A stretch of DNA of 64,000 nt from Verrucomicrobiota bacterium (GCA_019510185.1 JAEKKV010000011.1:248001-312000), one strand, 5' to 3'; counted from the stretch's first letter, positions 35,236-47,898 are shown. Notes: generated by a model from the sequence alone, not told the origin. Translations and numbers: made by a program.

Positions 35236-36015
35236 ATGCGGAGACCTCCGGCGGCTTTGCCCTCCGGCCGCATGTCCAAGAATCCCCTTCCAAAAAACAG
35301 CGATGCGGGCGGAGCGCGTTTCGCCGCTACTCGTTGGACGGTGGTGCTGGCGGCGCGGGAAAAAGCGTCGCCGCAGGTGGGTGAGGCGCTGGAGACGCTC
35401 TGCCGGGTTTACTGGCCGCCGCTTTACGCGTTTGCCCGGCGGGAGGGACGCACCCCGCACGATGCGCAGGATCTTACGCAGGCGTTTTTCGCGCGTTTGC
35501 TGGAGGACGATTACCTGCGCGCGGTGGCGCCGGAGAAGGGCCGCTTTCGCTCGTTCCTGCTGGTGGCGTTCAAGCGGTTTATGGCCAACGAATGGGCCAA
35601 GGCGTGCGCCGGGAAGCGCGGCGGCGGCGAACGTCATGTCACCTTCGACACGGCCCTCGCCGAGAACGGCTACCATGCGGGGCTGCGGGACGAGGCTTCG
35701 GCGGAGAAACTCTACGAACGCCGCTGGGCGCTCACACTGCTCGACCAAGCGATGGCGCGGTTGCGCGAGGAGTTCACGGTCGCGGGCAAGGCGCGGGATT
35801 TCGATCTTTTGAAAACGCACCTGACGGAACCGCGCGGCGAGACGGATCGCGCGGCGGCGGCCCTCGGTCTCAGCGAAGGAGCCGCCCGCGTGGCGGTGCA
35901 TCGATTGCGCCGGCGGTTTCGCGAGATCTTTCGCGAGGAGATCGCGCACACTGTGGCCGACGCGGCGGAAATTGACGACGAGGTACGCTACCTCCTTGGC
36001 GTGCTGGGCGGTTGA
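35236..36015 (+). CDS. Sigma-70/ECF-like RNA polymerase sigma factor paired with a Ser/Thr kinase
   Basis: A 259-residue sigma factor (the ATG at 35272 would give a shorter form). About 15-100 holds sigma-2-like sequence (ATRWTVVLAARE, then TPHDAQDLTQAFFARLLEDD), and about 195-240 a sigma-4 helix-turn-helix (DRAAAALGLSEGAARVAVHR, LRRRFREIF). It belongs to the group often found beside eukaryote-like kinases in verrucomicrobia and planctomycetes. The kinase gene begins 55 bases downstream on the same strand. No anti-sigma factor is visible, so phosphorylation by the partner kinase is a reasonable inference for its control. Confidence 0.85.
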   Translation: MRRPPAALPSGRMSKNPLPKNSDAGGARFAATRWTVVLAAREKASPQVGEALETLCRVYWPPLYAFARREGRTPHDAQDLTQAFFARLLEDDYLRAVAPEKGRFRSFLLVAFKRFMANEWAKACAGKRGGGERHVTFDTALAENGYHAGLRDEASAEKLYERRWALTLLDQAMARLREEFTVAGKARDFDLLKTHLTEPRGETDRAAAALGLSEGAARVAVHRLRRRFREIFREEIAHTVADAAEIDDEVRYLLGVLGG

Positions 36016-36070
36016 GCGATTTTTCGAGAAAGCGCGTAACAACGGGACTTTTTTCCTGATTTACCCGGTG

Positions 36071-40183
<4,113 letters not shown>

Positions 40184-40199
40184 AGACGGTTTCCCTCTT

Positions 40200-40616
40200 A
40201 TGACGTCAGGAAAACTAAACTACACCGAAGACCGAAATCTGCCGATGGACCAGGTGATCGCCCTTTACCGGGCCAACGACTGGTCGTCGGCGGACAAACC
40301 GGAGCAGCTCATGAACGCGCTGCGTCACTCCCATTCGCTCGTTTCCGCCTGGGACGGCGGGAAGCTGGTCGGCCTGGGGAACGCCATCTCCGACGGATTC
40401 CTCGTCGTTTATTATCCGCACCTCATCGTCCTTCCGGAATTCCAAGGTAAGGGCGTCGGCACGGAAATCCTGAAAAGATTGAGGGTGAAATACGAAAGCT
40501 TCCATCAACACATGCTGGTGGCGGACGGACGCGCGATCGACTTCTACAGGAAGTGCGGATTCGAGCGGGCGGGACAGACGGAACCGATGTGGATTTACGC
40601 CGGTCACGATCACTAG
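40200..40616 (+). CDS. GNAT-family acetyltransferase
   Basis: A 138-residue N-acetyltransferase. HLIVLPEFQGKGVGTEILKR is the acetyl-CoA-binding motif A (QxxGxG), and HMLVADGRAIDFYRKCGFE is motif B of small GNATs. The start at 40200 lies 16 bases after the kinase stop; a longer in-frame start would overlap the kinase gene and lacks GNAT features. Substrate is unknown. Cotranscription with the kinase is possible but not required. Confidence 0.85.
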   Translation: MTSGKLNYTEDRNLPMDQVIALYRANDWSSADKPEQLMNALRHSHSLVSAWDGGKLVGLGNAISDGFLVVYYPHLIVLPEFQGKGVGTEILKRLRVKYESFHQHMLVADGRAIDFYRKCGFERAGQTEPMWIYAGHDH

Positions 40617-40662
40617 AACCCAAGAGCCATCTCTCTTTTCCTTGAGCCTAAAAAGCAGCTGA

Positions 40663-40743
40663 AACCACGGATTCCTCGGATGGGCACGGATATTCAATCC
40701 ATTATGCTATTCAGTATCTGTGTAATCCGCGTAATCCGTGGTT
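40663..40743. repeat. Degenerate interspersed hairpin repeat (CCACGGATT...AATCCGTGG type)
   Basis: AACCACGGATT at 40663-40673 is the exact reverse complement of AATCCGTGGTT at 40733-40743. Inside them CACGGATA and TATCTGTG form a second, near-perfect inverted pair, so the 81-base unit can fold into one long imperfect hairpin. Translated on the minus strand the edge gives TDYADYTD-like peptide, a known false-gene signature of this repeat class in verrucomicrobia and related genomes. It sits between the GNAT gene and an 83-residue membrane protein. Confidence 0.75.
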
Positions 40744-40805
40744 GGTTTGAACTTTTTAAATGAAGTTGAAGGCCCACTGCTTAAACGAACTACCCTTCTG
40801 AAATC

Positions 40806-41057
40806 ATGAATGAATCCAAACGCACGATCTGGTTCCCCGCGAAAACCTACGGCTGGGGCTGGGGGCCGCCGATTTGTTGGCAGGGCTGGGTGGTGGTGGG
40901 GATTTACGCAGCGTTGTTGGCGGCAGGAGCGTTTTGGCTTCTGCCCGGAAAGCCGGCTTTTGGTTGGTATACGATCGGACTGTCGCTGGCGTTGATCTTC
41001 GTCTGCTGGCTGAAGGGCGAAAAGCCTGCTTGGCGCTGGGGGAAGAAGAAGGAGTAA
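40806..41057 (+). CDS. Small two-helix membrane protein
   Basis: An 83-residue protein with two hydrophobic helices (about 25-46 and 52-68), a Trp/Gly-rich N-terminus (KTYGWGWGPP, then CWQGWVVVGIY) and a strongly basic end (WRWGKKKE). No family is recognised. Reading frame, composition and topology favour a real gene. The repeat at 40663-40743 lies just upstream. The following 272 bases to 41329 contain no convincing gene; an open frame of 81 codons there (41064-41309) lacks a ribosome-binding site and family resemblance. Confidence 0.55.
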   Translation: MNESKRTIWFPAKTYGWGWGPPICWQGWVVVGIYAALLAAGAFWLLPGKPAFGWYTIGLSLALIFVCWLKGEKPAWRWGKKKE

Positions 41058-41329
41058 TGTCCGGTGACGAACGCCTTCCTCTCCGGCTACGCGATCCAGC
41101 GCCGTGAATTCGCCGCCGCCTTCCGGTCCGCGTTCGCCGAGTTGGCCAGCTGGTCGCACGTTTCGACAGACTATGGATCGGCAAACGCTGATGCAGGGGT
41201 GGATCGAGTTGGATCGCTGTGTTTCGAAGATGATGTCATGGAGCTGGCGCATCGTTTCATGCCTCTCGCGCAGTTGGTGGATGCTCTGCTCGATCAACGA
41301 GTGAAATGAGCTAGCAGAAGCTGCAGGAC

Positions 41330-41776
41330 ATGATCCAAAAACAACGGATGCCTCTCCCCGAGATTGAAATTTCCGGCCGGCCCTCTGCCGAAGATACGGC
41401 GCTCCTTTTCAGGAATCTCGCCGGTTTCAACGAAGTGCAGGCCGGTCCAGCGTCCGCTTGCGAACTCGCGATTTTTGCACGCCACCAAGGTGAAATCGTG
41501 GCCGGGCTGACCGGATTCACCCACTGGAATTGGCTGAGCATAAAATACCTGTGGGTGACTGAGCAGCTGCGCCGCCAAGGACTGGGCGCGCGGTTGGTGC
41601 TCGCCGCCGAGCGCGAGGCGAGACGTCGCGGTTGCGAGCATGTGCACCTCGACACATTCAGTTTTCAGGCCGTTCCCTTTTACGAGCGACTAGGCTACTC
41701 CGTTTTCGGTCGTTTGGAGGATTATCCCGCCGGGCACGCCAAAATCTTTCTTCAGAAGCGGAGTTTGGCGGAGTGA
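41330..41776 (+). CDS. GNAT-family acetyltransferase
   Basis: A 148-residue acetyltransferase. YLWVTEQLRRQGLGARLVLA carries motif A with RRQGLG, AEREARRRGCEHVHLDTFSF and FYERLGYSVFGRLEDYP follow as motif B. This order, with HLDTF followed by FYERLGY, is typical of small aminoglycoside/diamine-like GNATs, but the substrate is unknown. It overlaps the next gene by one base (TGATG junction), so translation of the peptidase may be coupled. Confidence 0.85.
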   Translation: MIQKQRMPLPEIEISGRPSAEDTALLFRNLAGFNEVQAGPASACELAIFARHQGEIVAGLTGFTHWNWLSIKYLWVTEQLRRQGLGARLVLAAEREARRRGCEHVHLDTFSFQAVPFYERLGYSVFGRLEDYPAGHAKIFLQKRSLAE

Positions 41777-42321
41777 TGCTCCCGCGAAGAACGATCTGTT
41801 CAATCCACCTCCTGCCAATGCAGTTGCCGCCGCCGCCTCCCGACTACGAAAAGCGCATGCCTCGCCATGATGAGGCGCCGCGGCTTTGTGGCGTGGGTAC
41901 GGATATCTTTGGTCGGGAGGTGCGATTGTCGCCGGAGGCGGCCGCCGCGTGGCTTGCAATGCAGGGGGCCGCCGAAGACATCGGGGTTCGGCTGCTGCTG
42001 GTTTCGGGATTTCGCGGCCTCGAAAAGCAGACTGAAATCGTTCGGCGCAAGCTGGAGGTTGGAATGATGCTGGAGGATATTTTAAAGGTCAGCGCCTATC
42101 CCGGTTACAGCGAGCACCACACGGGGCGGGCGGTGGATATCGGTTCGCCTGACTGCGCGCATCTGACTGAGGACTTCGAGAAGACGGGGGAGTTTGCGTG
42201 GCTGACAGCGCATGCCGTCCGTTTTGGTTTTTCATTGTCCTATCCGCGGGTCAACGTGCACGGCATCGCGTTTGAGCCGTGGCATTGGTGCCTGTCGGAC
42301 CGGCGGCAATCGCATGCCTGA
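41776..42321 (+). CDS. VanY-type D-Ala-D-Ala carboxypeptidase (M15B)
   Basis: A 181-residue zinc peptidase of family M15B that would trim D-alanine from peptidoglycan stem peptides or hydrolyse related dipeptides. YSEHHTGRAVDIG is the SxHxxGxAxD zinc motif and EPWHW supplies the third zinc-binding His; LLLVSGFRGLEKQTEIVRR is the upstream family helix. No clear signal peptide is seen, although the first 20 residues are mildly hydrophobic. Its ATG overlaps the stop of the GNAT gene. A methyltransferase gene begins six bases after its stop. Confidence 0.82.
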   Translation: MLPRRTICSIHLLPMQLPPPPPDYEKRMPRHDEAPRLCGVGTDIFGREVRLSPEAAAAWLAMQGAAEDIGVRLLLVSGFRGLEKQTEIVRRKLEVGMMLEDILKVSAYPGYSEHHTGRAVDIGSPDCAHLTEDFEKTGEFAWLTAHAVRFGFSLSYPRVNVHGIAFEPWHWCLSDRRQSHA

Positions 42322-42327
42322 AAAAAC

Positions 42328-42975
42328 ATGAGCCTGAAAATGGTGGATTATTACGCGAAACGCGCCGCCGAGCACGACCGCATCTACGCGCTGCCAGAGA
42401 GGCAGAATGATGTTCGGCGGCTGCAACAGTTCTGCCAAACCCGCTTTGCCGGTCTTGAGGTGCTTGAGATCTCGTGCGGCACCGGCTACTGGACCCAGTT
42501 CATCGCTTCGTCCGCACGTTCCATCGTCGCGACCGATATCAACGAGGAAGTGTTGGCCATTGCGCGGGGCCGGCAATCCGAGGGAGCGCAGGTGGAATTT
42601 TCCCGAGCGGATTCGTATGAGTTGCCGGATTTAAGCCGTCCATTTGCCGCGGGTTTCGCCGGATTTTGGTGGTCGCATGTGCCAAAGCGCAGGCTGGACG
42701 CCTTTCTGGCGGGCTTTCACCGTCGGCTGGTGCCGGGGGCGCTTGTCGCCTTCATTGACAACCGCTACGTCCCGGGAAGCAGCACGCCAATCAGCCGCAC
42801 CGACGAAAGCGGGGACTCGTTTCAACTACGCAAGCTCGGCGACGGAAGCGTCCACGAGGTGCTGAAGAATTTCCCGGCGCCGGAGGAATTGAAGGCCGCG
42901 ATCGATTACCGTGCGACGTCGGTCGAGATCACTCTGCTCGATTATTATTGGATCTTAACGTACCGGGCAAAATGA
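42328..42975 (+). CDS. Class I SAM-dependent methyltransferase
   Basis: A 215-residue methyltransferase. VLEISCGTGYWTQFIA is the SAM-binding loop, IVATDINEEVLAIARGRQ the acidic loop, and AAGFAGFWWSHVPKRRL the segment after motif II. LVAFIDNRYVPGSSTPISR is also family-like. Substrate is not readable. It follows the VanY-type gene by six bases, so GNAT, peptidase and methyltransferase may be cotranscribed; their roles do not form an obvious pathway. Confidence 0.82.
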   Translation: MSLKMVDYYAKRAAEHDRIYALPERQNDVRRLQQFCQTRFAGLEVLEISCGTGYWTQFIASSARSIVATDINEEVLAIARGRQSEGAQVEFSRADSYELPDLSRPFAAGFAGFWWSHVPKRRLDAFLAGFHRRLVPGALVAFIDNRYVPGSSTPISRTDESGDSFQLRKLGDGSVHEVLKNFPAPEELKAAIDYRATSVEITLLDYYWILTYRAK

Positions 42976-43046
42976 GGCGCGCGGATGATCGAGGCCGAAA
43001 CCAGGCGCGAGCGGCCGGGGCAGTTAGCGAGGACGAGGGCAGCGAG

Positions 43047-43062
43047 TGCTAAAAATTTAGCA
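43047..43062. promoter_or_regulatory. Distal BlaI-type operator
   Basis: TGCTAAAAATTTAGCA has perfect six-base arms (TGCTAA/TTAGCA) around a four-base A/T spacer, 45 bases upstream of an almost identical site at the blaI-like start. The pair of matched dyads directly before a BlaI-family gene fits autoregulatory repressor sites. TTGACG at 43070-43075, between the two, may be a -35 box. Confidence 0.8.
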
Positions 43063-43091
43063 TGTTGGCTTGACGTCCTGCCGGCCGGATG

Positions 43092-43107
43092 TGCTAAGAA
43101 ATTAGCA
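43092..43107. promoter_or_regulatory. Proximal BlaI-type operator overlapping the start codon
   Basis: TGCTAAGAAATTAGCA has the same TGCTAA/TTAGCA arms as the distal site; its last base is the A of the blaI-like ATG. A repressor bound here would cover any -10 region paired with TTGACG at 43070-43075. There is no Shine-Dalgarno sequence before the ATG, so the transcript may be leaderless or nearly so. Confidence 0.82.
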
Positions 43108-43487
43108 TGAAGGAAAAATCCCACCGGCTCACCCGGCGCGAACGGCAGATCATGGATGTCATTTATGGCCGCGGCGAAGCCAGTGCGGCCGACGTGCAGG
43201 CGGCGTTGCCCGATGCGCCCGGGTATTCGGCGGTGCGGGCGTTGCTGCGCATCTTGGAGAACAAGGGTTTTCTCAAGCATCGCGAGGACGGCCCGCGCTA
43301 TTTGTATTTGCCCACGCAGGCGGTCGAGCACGCCCGGCGGTCCGCGTTGAAGCAGATCGTGAGCGCGTTTTTCGAGGGTTCGCTCGCCAATGCGGTCGCT
43401 TCGCTGGTGGACGCGAATGACGGCAAGCTTGATCCGGAGGAGCTGCGCCGGCTCGAGGCGATCATCAAGAAAGCCAAATCAAAATAA
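43107..43487 (+). CDS. BlaI/MecI-family transcriptional repressor
   Basis: A 126-residue winged-helix repressor. KSHRLTRREREIMDVIYG-like sequence (here RRERQIMDVIYG), ASAADVQAALPDAPGYSAVR and LLRILENKGFLKHREDG form the PF03965 helix-turn-helix, with RYLYLPTQAVEHARR leading into the C-terminal dimerisation helices. In the beta-lactam systems this protein is cleaved after BlaR1 activation. The sensor gene follows six bases downstream, and two TGCTAA/TTAGCA operators lie upstream, so the system is clearly self-regulated. No beta-lactamase gene is adjacent; the inducing signal is unknown. Confidence 0.92.
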   Translation: MKEKSHRLTRRERQIMDVIYGRGEASAADVQAALPDAPGYSAVRALLRILENKGFLKHREDGPRYLYLPTQAVEHARRSALKQIVSAFFEGSLANAVASLVDANDGKLDPEELRRLEAIIKKAKSK

Positions 43488-43493
43488 TATCCC

Positions 43494-45281
43494 ATGAACC
43501 TCGCCGGTTACCTTCCCCTGTTCATCGATTTGATGCTGAAAAGCACCGTGTTGCTGGCACTAGCGTTGCTGGCTGCGTATGGATGGCGCCGTGCCTCGGC
43601 GGCGAATCGTCATATGATCTGGCTGGCGGCGTTCGGTGCGCTGTTGGTGCTGCCGCTCGTCGCTACGTTTGTCATGCGAGGAACGGAGCGACCGATGGCC
43701 GGAAGTCCCATGCTCGTGCTCAAGGTCCCGGCCGGGCCGGCGAGGGTGATCACTTCCGGGCCAATGCCGCCAGTCTCCGGGCAGGCGCTGAGTCCGTTGG
43801 CGAAACGTGCGGCCATGTCTTCATGGCGAGATGGTCTGGTTTTCGTCTGGTTGGCAGGCATGGCGACGCTCCTCGGACTGCGGGCGGCCGGTGCGGTGCG
43901 GCAGCACTCGTTGCGACGGCGCTGCGGATTGGTTCGCGATGCGCGGATCACGGAGTGGTTTGGGCAGATTATCTCCGACCACGGCATCGGGCGAACGGTG
44001 GAGTTGCGCGCATCGGATGAATGTCGCGTGGCGATGACATGGGGAACGCTGCGGCCGGTCGTGCTGTTACCGGCGTCGGTGCTCTCGTGGCCGCAGGATC
44101 GGCTCGCGTTGGTGTTGCGCCATGAGCTCGCGCATGTGCGCCGGGGCGATTGTCTCGCACGTTTTTTCAGTCAGGTGGCGTGCGCGTTTTATTGGCCGAA
44201 TCCGTTGGTGTGGCTGGCAGCGCGCCGGGCGAGGCTCGCCCAGGAACAGGCGTGCGACGATCGCGTGTTGGCGTCGGGGGTGGCGTCCGAGGCCTATGCG
44301 ATGGAGCTGGTGGCCGCGGTGCGCGACTTGAACGGCTGGCGCTGGTTTGGGGGAGCGGTGGCGATGGCGGAGCCTTCGACACTGGAGCGCCGCGTGCTCA
44401 GCATTGTCGGCGAAGGTTGCGACCGGAGGCCGTTGCGCGGTTCGATGGTCGCTGCGACCTCGGTATGCGCGGTGCTCGCTTTGGTCGGGTGTTCCCAAGC
44501 GACGGTGCGCGATGAGTCCAGGCCGGCGAAGGAGGTTGGGAAGGGCGCGCCGGTGGAGATTCGGAGTTGGTTCGTCGAGTTAAGGGACGAAGAGCCGGGA
44601 GTGAAGGAGGCGATGTCTTTTTTGGATGACGCCAGCCGGAAGGGGTCGGACACGGCGACGGTCGCCGGAATTTTGACGGAAGCGCAGACTGCGGTCGTGA
44701 TCAAGCGGTTTGCCGGACTTAATCGGGCCAATTTGTTGAGCACGCCGTCGATCCGTGTGCGCGCGGGCAATCCGGCGAGGATTCAGGTTGGTCAGGATTT
44801 TCGTTACCCGACGCATTGGGAGAAGGATCCGGCGGGTCGTGAGTGGGTTGCTTCGGCATTCCAAACGCGTAACCTGGGCGTGGAGATGGAGGTGACGCCG
44901 CGGACGAACGAGGATGGCTCCATCGATCTCGATATGAACCCCCGGATCACCGGGTTAGAAGGCTTCGTTGAACAGGAGATGCGGGATGTTGTTCCGGCGG
45001 CGGACAAGGTATCGGACGGAGAGGAAAAGCCTGAGAGGGAGTGGCCGAAGGTGAAGACGCCGATATTCACAACACGTGCGGTGCAGGCGGCGGTCGCGCG
45101 GCTGGCGCCAGGACAGACGGTCGTGCTGCGTTGCGGCACGCAGATGGAGACCGTGAGGGACACCACGACTACGATATTCGGAAAGGTATCAAAGGATGAA
45201 CTCAACTGGACGCATTCCTCCGTCCTAGTGTTTGTGTCGGCGAAGGTGGTGCCGGCCGCCGGGGCGGCTCCGGCTCGGTGA
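43494..45281 (+). CDS. BlaR1-like M56 metallopeptidase fused to a secretin-like domain
   Basis: A 595-residue membrane protein. About residues 1-330 follow the M56/BlaR1 layout: helices at 5-30, 38-60, 112-132 and 316-333, with the zinc motif HELAH at 210-214 and ACDDRVLASG after it. The usual penicillin-binding sensor is absent. A lipobox-like LVGC ends the last helix at Cys333. About 350-590 resembles the secretin (GspD/PilQ) core: LLSTPSIRVRAGNPARIQVG, GVEMEVTPRTNEDG and AVQAAVARLAPGQTVVL. It is the partner of the BlaI gene six bases upstream. Confidence 0.82.
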   Translation: MNLAGYLPLFIDLMLKSTVLLALALLAAYGWRRASAANRHMIWLAAFGALLVLPLVATFVMRGTERPMAGSPMLVLKVPAGPARVITSGPMPPVSGQALSPLAKRAAMSSWRDGLVFVWLAGMATLLGLRAAGAVRQHSLRRRCGLVRDARITEWFGQIISDHGIGRTVELRASDECRVAMTWGTLRPVVLLPASVLSWPQDRLALVLRHELAHVRRGDCLARFFSQVACAFYWPNPLVWLAARRARLAQEQACDDRVLASGVASEAYAMELVAAVRDLNGWRWFGGAVAMAEPSTLERRVLSIVGEGCDRRPLRGSMVAATSVCAVLALVGCSQATVRDESRPAKEVGKGAPVEIRSWFVELRDEEPGVKEAMSFLDDASRKGSDTATVAGILTEAQTAVVIKRFAGLNRANLLSTPSIRVRAGNPARIQVGQDFRYPTHWEKDPAGREWVASAFQTRNLGVEMEVTPRTNEDGSIDLDMNPRITGLEGFVEQEMRDVVPAADKVSDGEEKPEREWPKVKTPIFTTRAVQAAVARLAPGQTVVLRCGTQMETVRDTTTTIFGKVSKDELNWTHSSVLVFVSAKVVPAAGAAPAR

Positions 45282-45288
45282 CGGCGGG

Positions 45289-46011
45289 TTACGCGGTCTC
45301 TTCGTTCGAGAAGACCGCCTGCACGTCATCGAGATCGTCGAGGATGTCGTGAAGCTGGCCGAGGATTTCGGCGGCGCGGGGATCCACGGGAACGGTGTTC
45401 ACGGGGATGTAGGCGATCTCGGCGCTTTCGGTTTTGATGCCGGCGGTTTCGAGGGCGTGCAGCACCTTGTCGAAGGCGTGGACGTCGCAGCGCACCTCGA
45501 AGCCTTCGTCGGTGGCGATGACGTCGTCGGCGCCGGCCTCGAGGGCGGTTTCCATGAGCTTGTCCTCGGCAATCGCGTCTTTCGCGATGAGGAACTGGCC
45601 GGCGTGGAGAAACTGGAACATCACCGCGCCGGAACCGGCGAGATTGCCGCCGTTTTTGGTGAAAACGCTGCGCAGCTCGGAAGCGGTGCGGTTTTTGTTG
45701 TCGGTGGTGACCTTGACGATGAAGGCGACGCCGCCCGGGCCGTAGGCTTCGTAGGTGACGTCCTCATACGAGACGCCGGGGAGTTCGCCGGTGCCCTTTT
45801 TGATCGCACGCTCGACGTTGTCCACGGGCATGTTGGCCTCGCGGGCTTTCATGACGAGCGTGCGCAAGCGCGAGTTGGCCTCGGGATCGCCGCCGCCGGA
45901 TTTGGCGGCGATGGTGATTTCACGGGAGAGGCGCGAGAAGACTTTGCCCTTGCGGCCGTCGGTGACGGCCTTCTGGCGTTTGACTTTGGACCACTTATTA
46001 TGGCCGGCCAT
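45289..46011 (-). CDS. yebC: YebC/PmpR-family regulator or translation factor
   Basis: A 240-residue YebC-family protein. The start MAGHNKWSKVKRQKAVTDGR is nearly invariant in the family, GGGDPEANSRLRTLVMKARE and VSYEDVTYEAYGPGGVAFIV follow. Members act as transcription regulators in some species and have recently been tied to translation of proline-rich stretches. It converges with the M56 gene, with seven bases between, and follows yidC on the same strand after 84 bases. Confidence 0.95.
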   Translation of the reverse strand: MAGHNKWSKVKRQKAVTDGRKGKVFSRLSREITIAAKSGGGDPEANSRLRTLVMKAREANMPVDNVERAIKKGTGELPGVSYEDVTYEAYGPGGVAFIVKVTTDNKNRTASELRSVFTKNGGNLAGSGAVMFQFLHAGQFLIAKDAIAEDKLMETALEAGADDVIATDEGFEVRCDVHAFDKVLHALETAGIKTESAEIAYIPVNTVPVDPRAAEILGQLHDILDDLDDVQAVFSNEETA

Positions 46012-46095
46012 GGGGGCGGATTTTACGTGGAAATCAGGAAGCCGGCAAACGAACCGGGCAAACGGGCGAAGGCGTCCGCCTTCGCCCGAGCCAGC

Positions 46096-47898
46096 TCACT
46101 TCTTTTGCGGCGTGACGTTTTTGATGGGCTTGCCGCTCTTGCCGGTGCCGCTGGGGACGCCGAGCGGGGTGGGCGTGGCGTCCTGCGTGTATTTGTTGAC
46201 CACGAGCTGCTGGCCGATGGTGAAGAGGCCGTTGATGGTCGAGTAGAGGGCGAGGGCGCAGGAGAAGTTGTAGCAGATCATCGTGAAGAGGAACGGCATG
46301 AACTTGAAGACTTGGGCTTGGGCCGAATCGATCGAGGGGCTCGGCGTGAGGCGCATCTGGAAGAGCATCGTGGCGCCCATGAGGATCGGCATGATGTTGA
46401 TGGGGAGCCCGAAGATGTGTCCGATGGTGTCGGGGGCGGAGAGATCGTGCGCCCAGAGGAAGCCTTGGAAACGCAGCTCGGCGGTGCCTTGGAGCATGCT
46501 GTAGAAGCCGACGAAGAGCGGGATGGTGATGAGGACCGGCAGACAGCCGCCCATTGGGTTCACCTTGTGCTCCTTGAAGAGCTCCATGGTGGCCTGGTTC
46601 ATCTTCTGGGGGTTGTCCTTGTACTTTTCACGCACGGCTTGCATGAGCGGCTGCATCTTCTGCATGCGCTTGGCCGAGCGGGAGGCGGCGAGGGTGAAGG
46701 GAAGGGAAACAACCTTGAGGAGGAGCGTCATCAGGATGATGGCGATGCCCCAGTTGCCGACGAAGCTGTGCATGCCATTCATCAGCCAGTTCAACGCGGG
46801 GGCGACATAGCCGCTGAAGAAAATGCGGTTAAAGAAATAGCGGTCGTACTGCATGACCTTGTCCTCGTTGTGGGAGAACTTGGCCAGACGGGTGTACTCC
46901 TTGGGACCGACGTAGAGATCGCCGGCGAACGAGGTCGTGCCATTGGCGGGCAGCACCGGCAGGTCGAGGCGGATGGCGCCTGTCAGGCCGATGTTCGTAT
47001 GCGAGGTGCCGGCCAGCGGAGGGAGCTCCACGCGCCGTACGACGATGCCGGTGCCGGGCTTTTCCGGGGTGAAGATGCTGGCGAAAAACTGGTTTTTGAC
47101 GGTGGCCCACTCGACCTTGCCGGCTTGCTCGATGACGGACTTGGGCGGGTTTTTCGAGGCGCCGATCCAGTTGAGGAAGCCGCCGCCTTCGAGCTCGCCG
47201 CGGTCGATCACCGTGGGTTTGTCGCCGTCGTAGGAGGCGACGTTGAGGTAGAGGCCGGCGTCGTTGGAGCTGACGAGCGCGGAGGTGCCGAGGTTGACGA
47301 CGTTGGGCAGCGGAGCGATCTGGGCGGTGAGGTTGCGGAACGTCGTTTCATGCCGGATACGATACGGATCGGCCGAGGCGTCATTGGCCGCGGGCAGGAT
47401 GTACCGGCGGGTGACCTCGATGCGGTTTTCGAAAATCGTACGGTAAACCACCTCGGTGGGAGTGGCGCTGACGAGCTGGAACCGCGTGCTCTGGTCAAGG
47501 CCGGGGAAGCCGTTGAAGGCGAGGATCGGCGCGGCATGCGTCTCGTTGAAGACAAACGGAGCGGTGCTGCCGTGGGCGGCGGGGTACTTCTTGAACGCCA
47601 CGTCGCTGATAGCGCCGCCGAAATCGGTGAGGCGCAGCTCGACGTAGTCGTTGGCCAGGGTGGTGACGGTGGCGTTGGCGTTGTCGCTGACGACCGCAGC
47701 GAAGGCGGCATCATTCGCCGGCACGGCGGGCGTGGTGGTGGCGGGTGTCGGAGTTGCCGGAGTCGTCGGGGTGGTGGGCGCCGCCGCGACGGGCAGGCCG
47801 GTGGGTGTCGTTTGCGGGCCGGGCCGGCTCGTGAAATAGAAACTGGCGAAGGCCGCGAGGAGCAGCAGGACCCCGATGGTCGTGTTCTTTTTGTCCAT
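46096..47898 (-). CDS. yidC: Membrane protein insertase YidC
   Basis: A 600-residue insertase of the Gram-negative type: an N-terminal helix (KKNTTIGVLLLLAAFASFYF), an Ala/Thr/Pro-rich linker, the large periplasmic beta domain (about 65-350), then the five-helix core with SAKRMQKMQPLMQAVREKYK (cytoplasmic hairpin) and NPMGGCLPVLITIPLFVGFY. It folds and inserts membrane proteins with or without Sec. Position after rnpA and yidD in the rpmH locus is the classical one. A 17-codon Lys-rich C-terminus is present. Confidence 0.97.
   Translation of the reverse strand: MDKKNTTIGVLLLLAAFASFYFTSRPGPQTTPTGLPVAAAPTTPTTPATPTPATTTPAVPANDAAFAAVVSDNANATVTTLANDYVELRLTDFGGAISDVAFKKYPAAHGSTAPFVFNETHAAPILAFNGFPGLDQSTRFQLVSATPTEVVYRTIFENRIEVTRRYILPAANDASADPYRIRHETTFRNLTAQIAPLPNVVNLGTSALVSSNDAGLYLNVASYDGDKPTVIDRGELEGGGFLNWIGASKNPPKSVIEQAGKVEWATVKNQFFASIFTPEKPGTGIVVRRVELPPLAGTSHTNIGLTGAIRLDLPVLPANGTTSFAGDLYVGPKEYTRLAKFSHNEDKVMQYDRYFFNRIFFSGYVAPALNWLMNGMHSFVGNWGIAIILMTLLLKVVSLPFTLAASRSAKRMQKMQPLMQAVREKYKDNPQKMNQATMELFKEHKVNPMGGCLPVLITIPLFVGFYSMLQGTAELRFQGFLWAHDLSAPDTIGHIFGLPINIMPILMGATMLFQMRLTPSPSIDSAQAQVFKFMPFLFTMICYNFSCALALYSTINGLFTIGQQLVVNKYTQDATPTPLGVPSGTGKSGKPIKNVTPQKK

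Noticed and set aside
41064..41309. Possible 81-residue gene on the plus strand
   Set aside because: GTG start without ribosome-binding site, no hydrophobic pattern or family match, and equally open on the minus strand; could be a decayed gene but I cannot support it.
44481..44495. LVGC lipobox as proof of a lipoprotein
   Set aside because: It follows the fourth helix of a multi-pass protein, not an N-terminal signal peptide, so lipidation is only mentioned as a possibility and not annotated as a feature.
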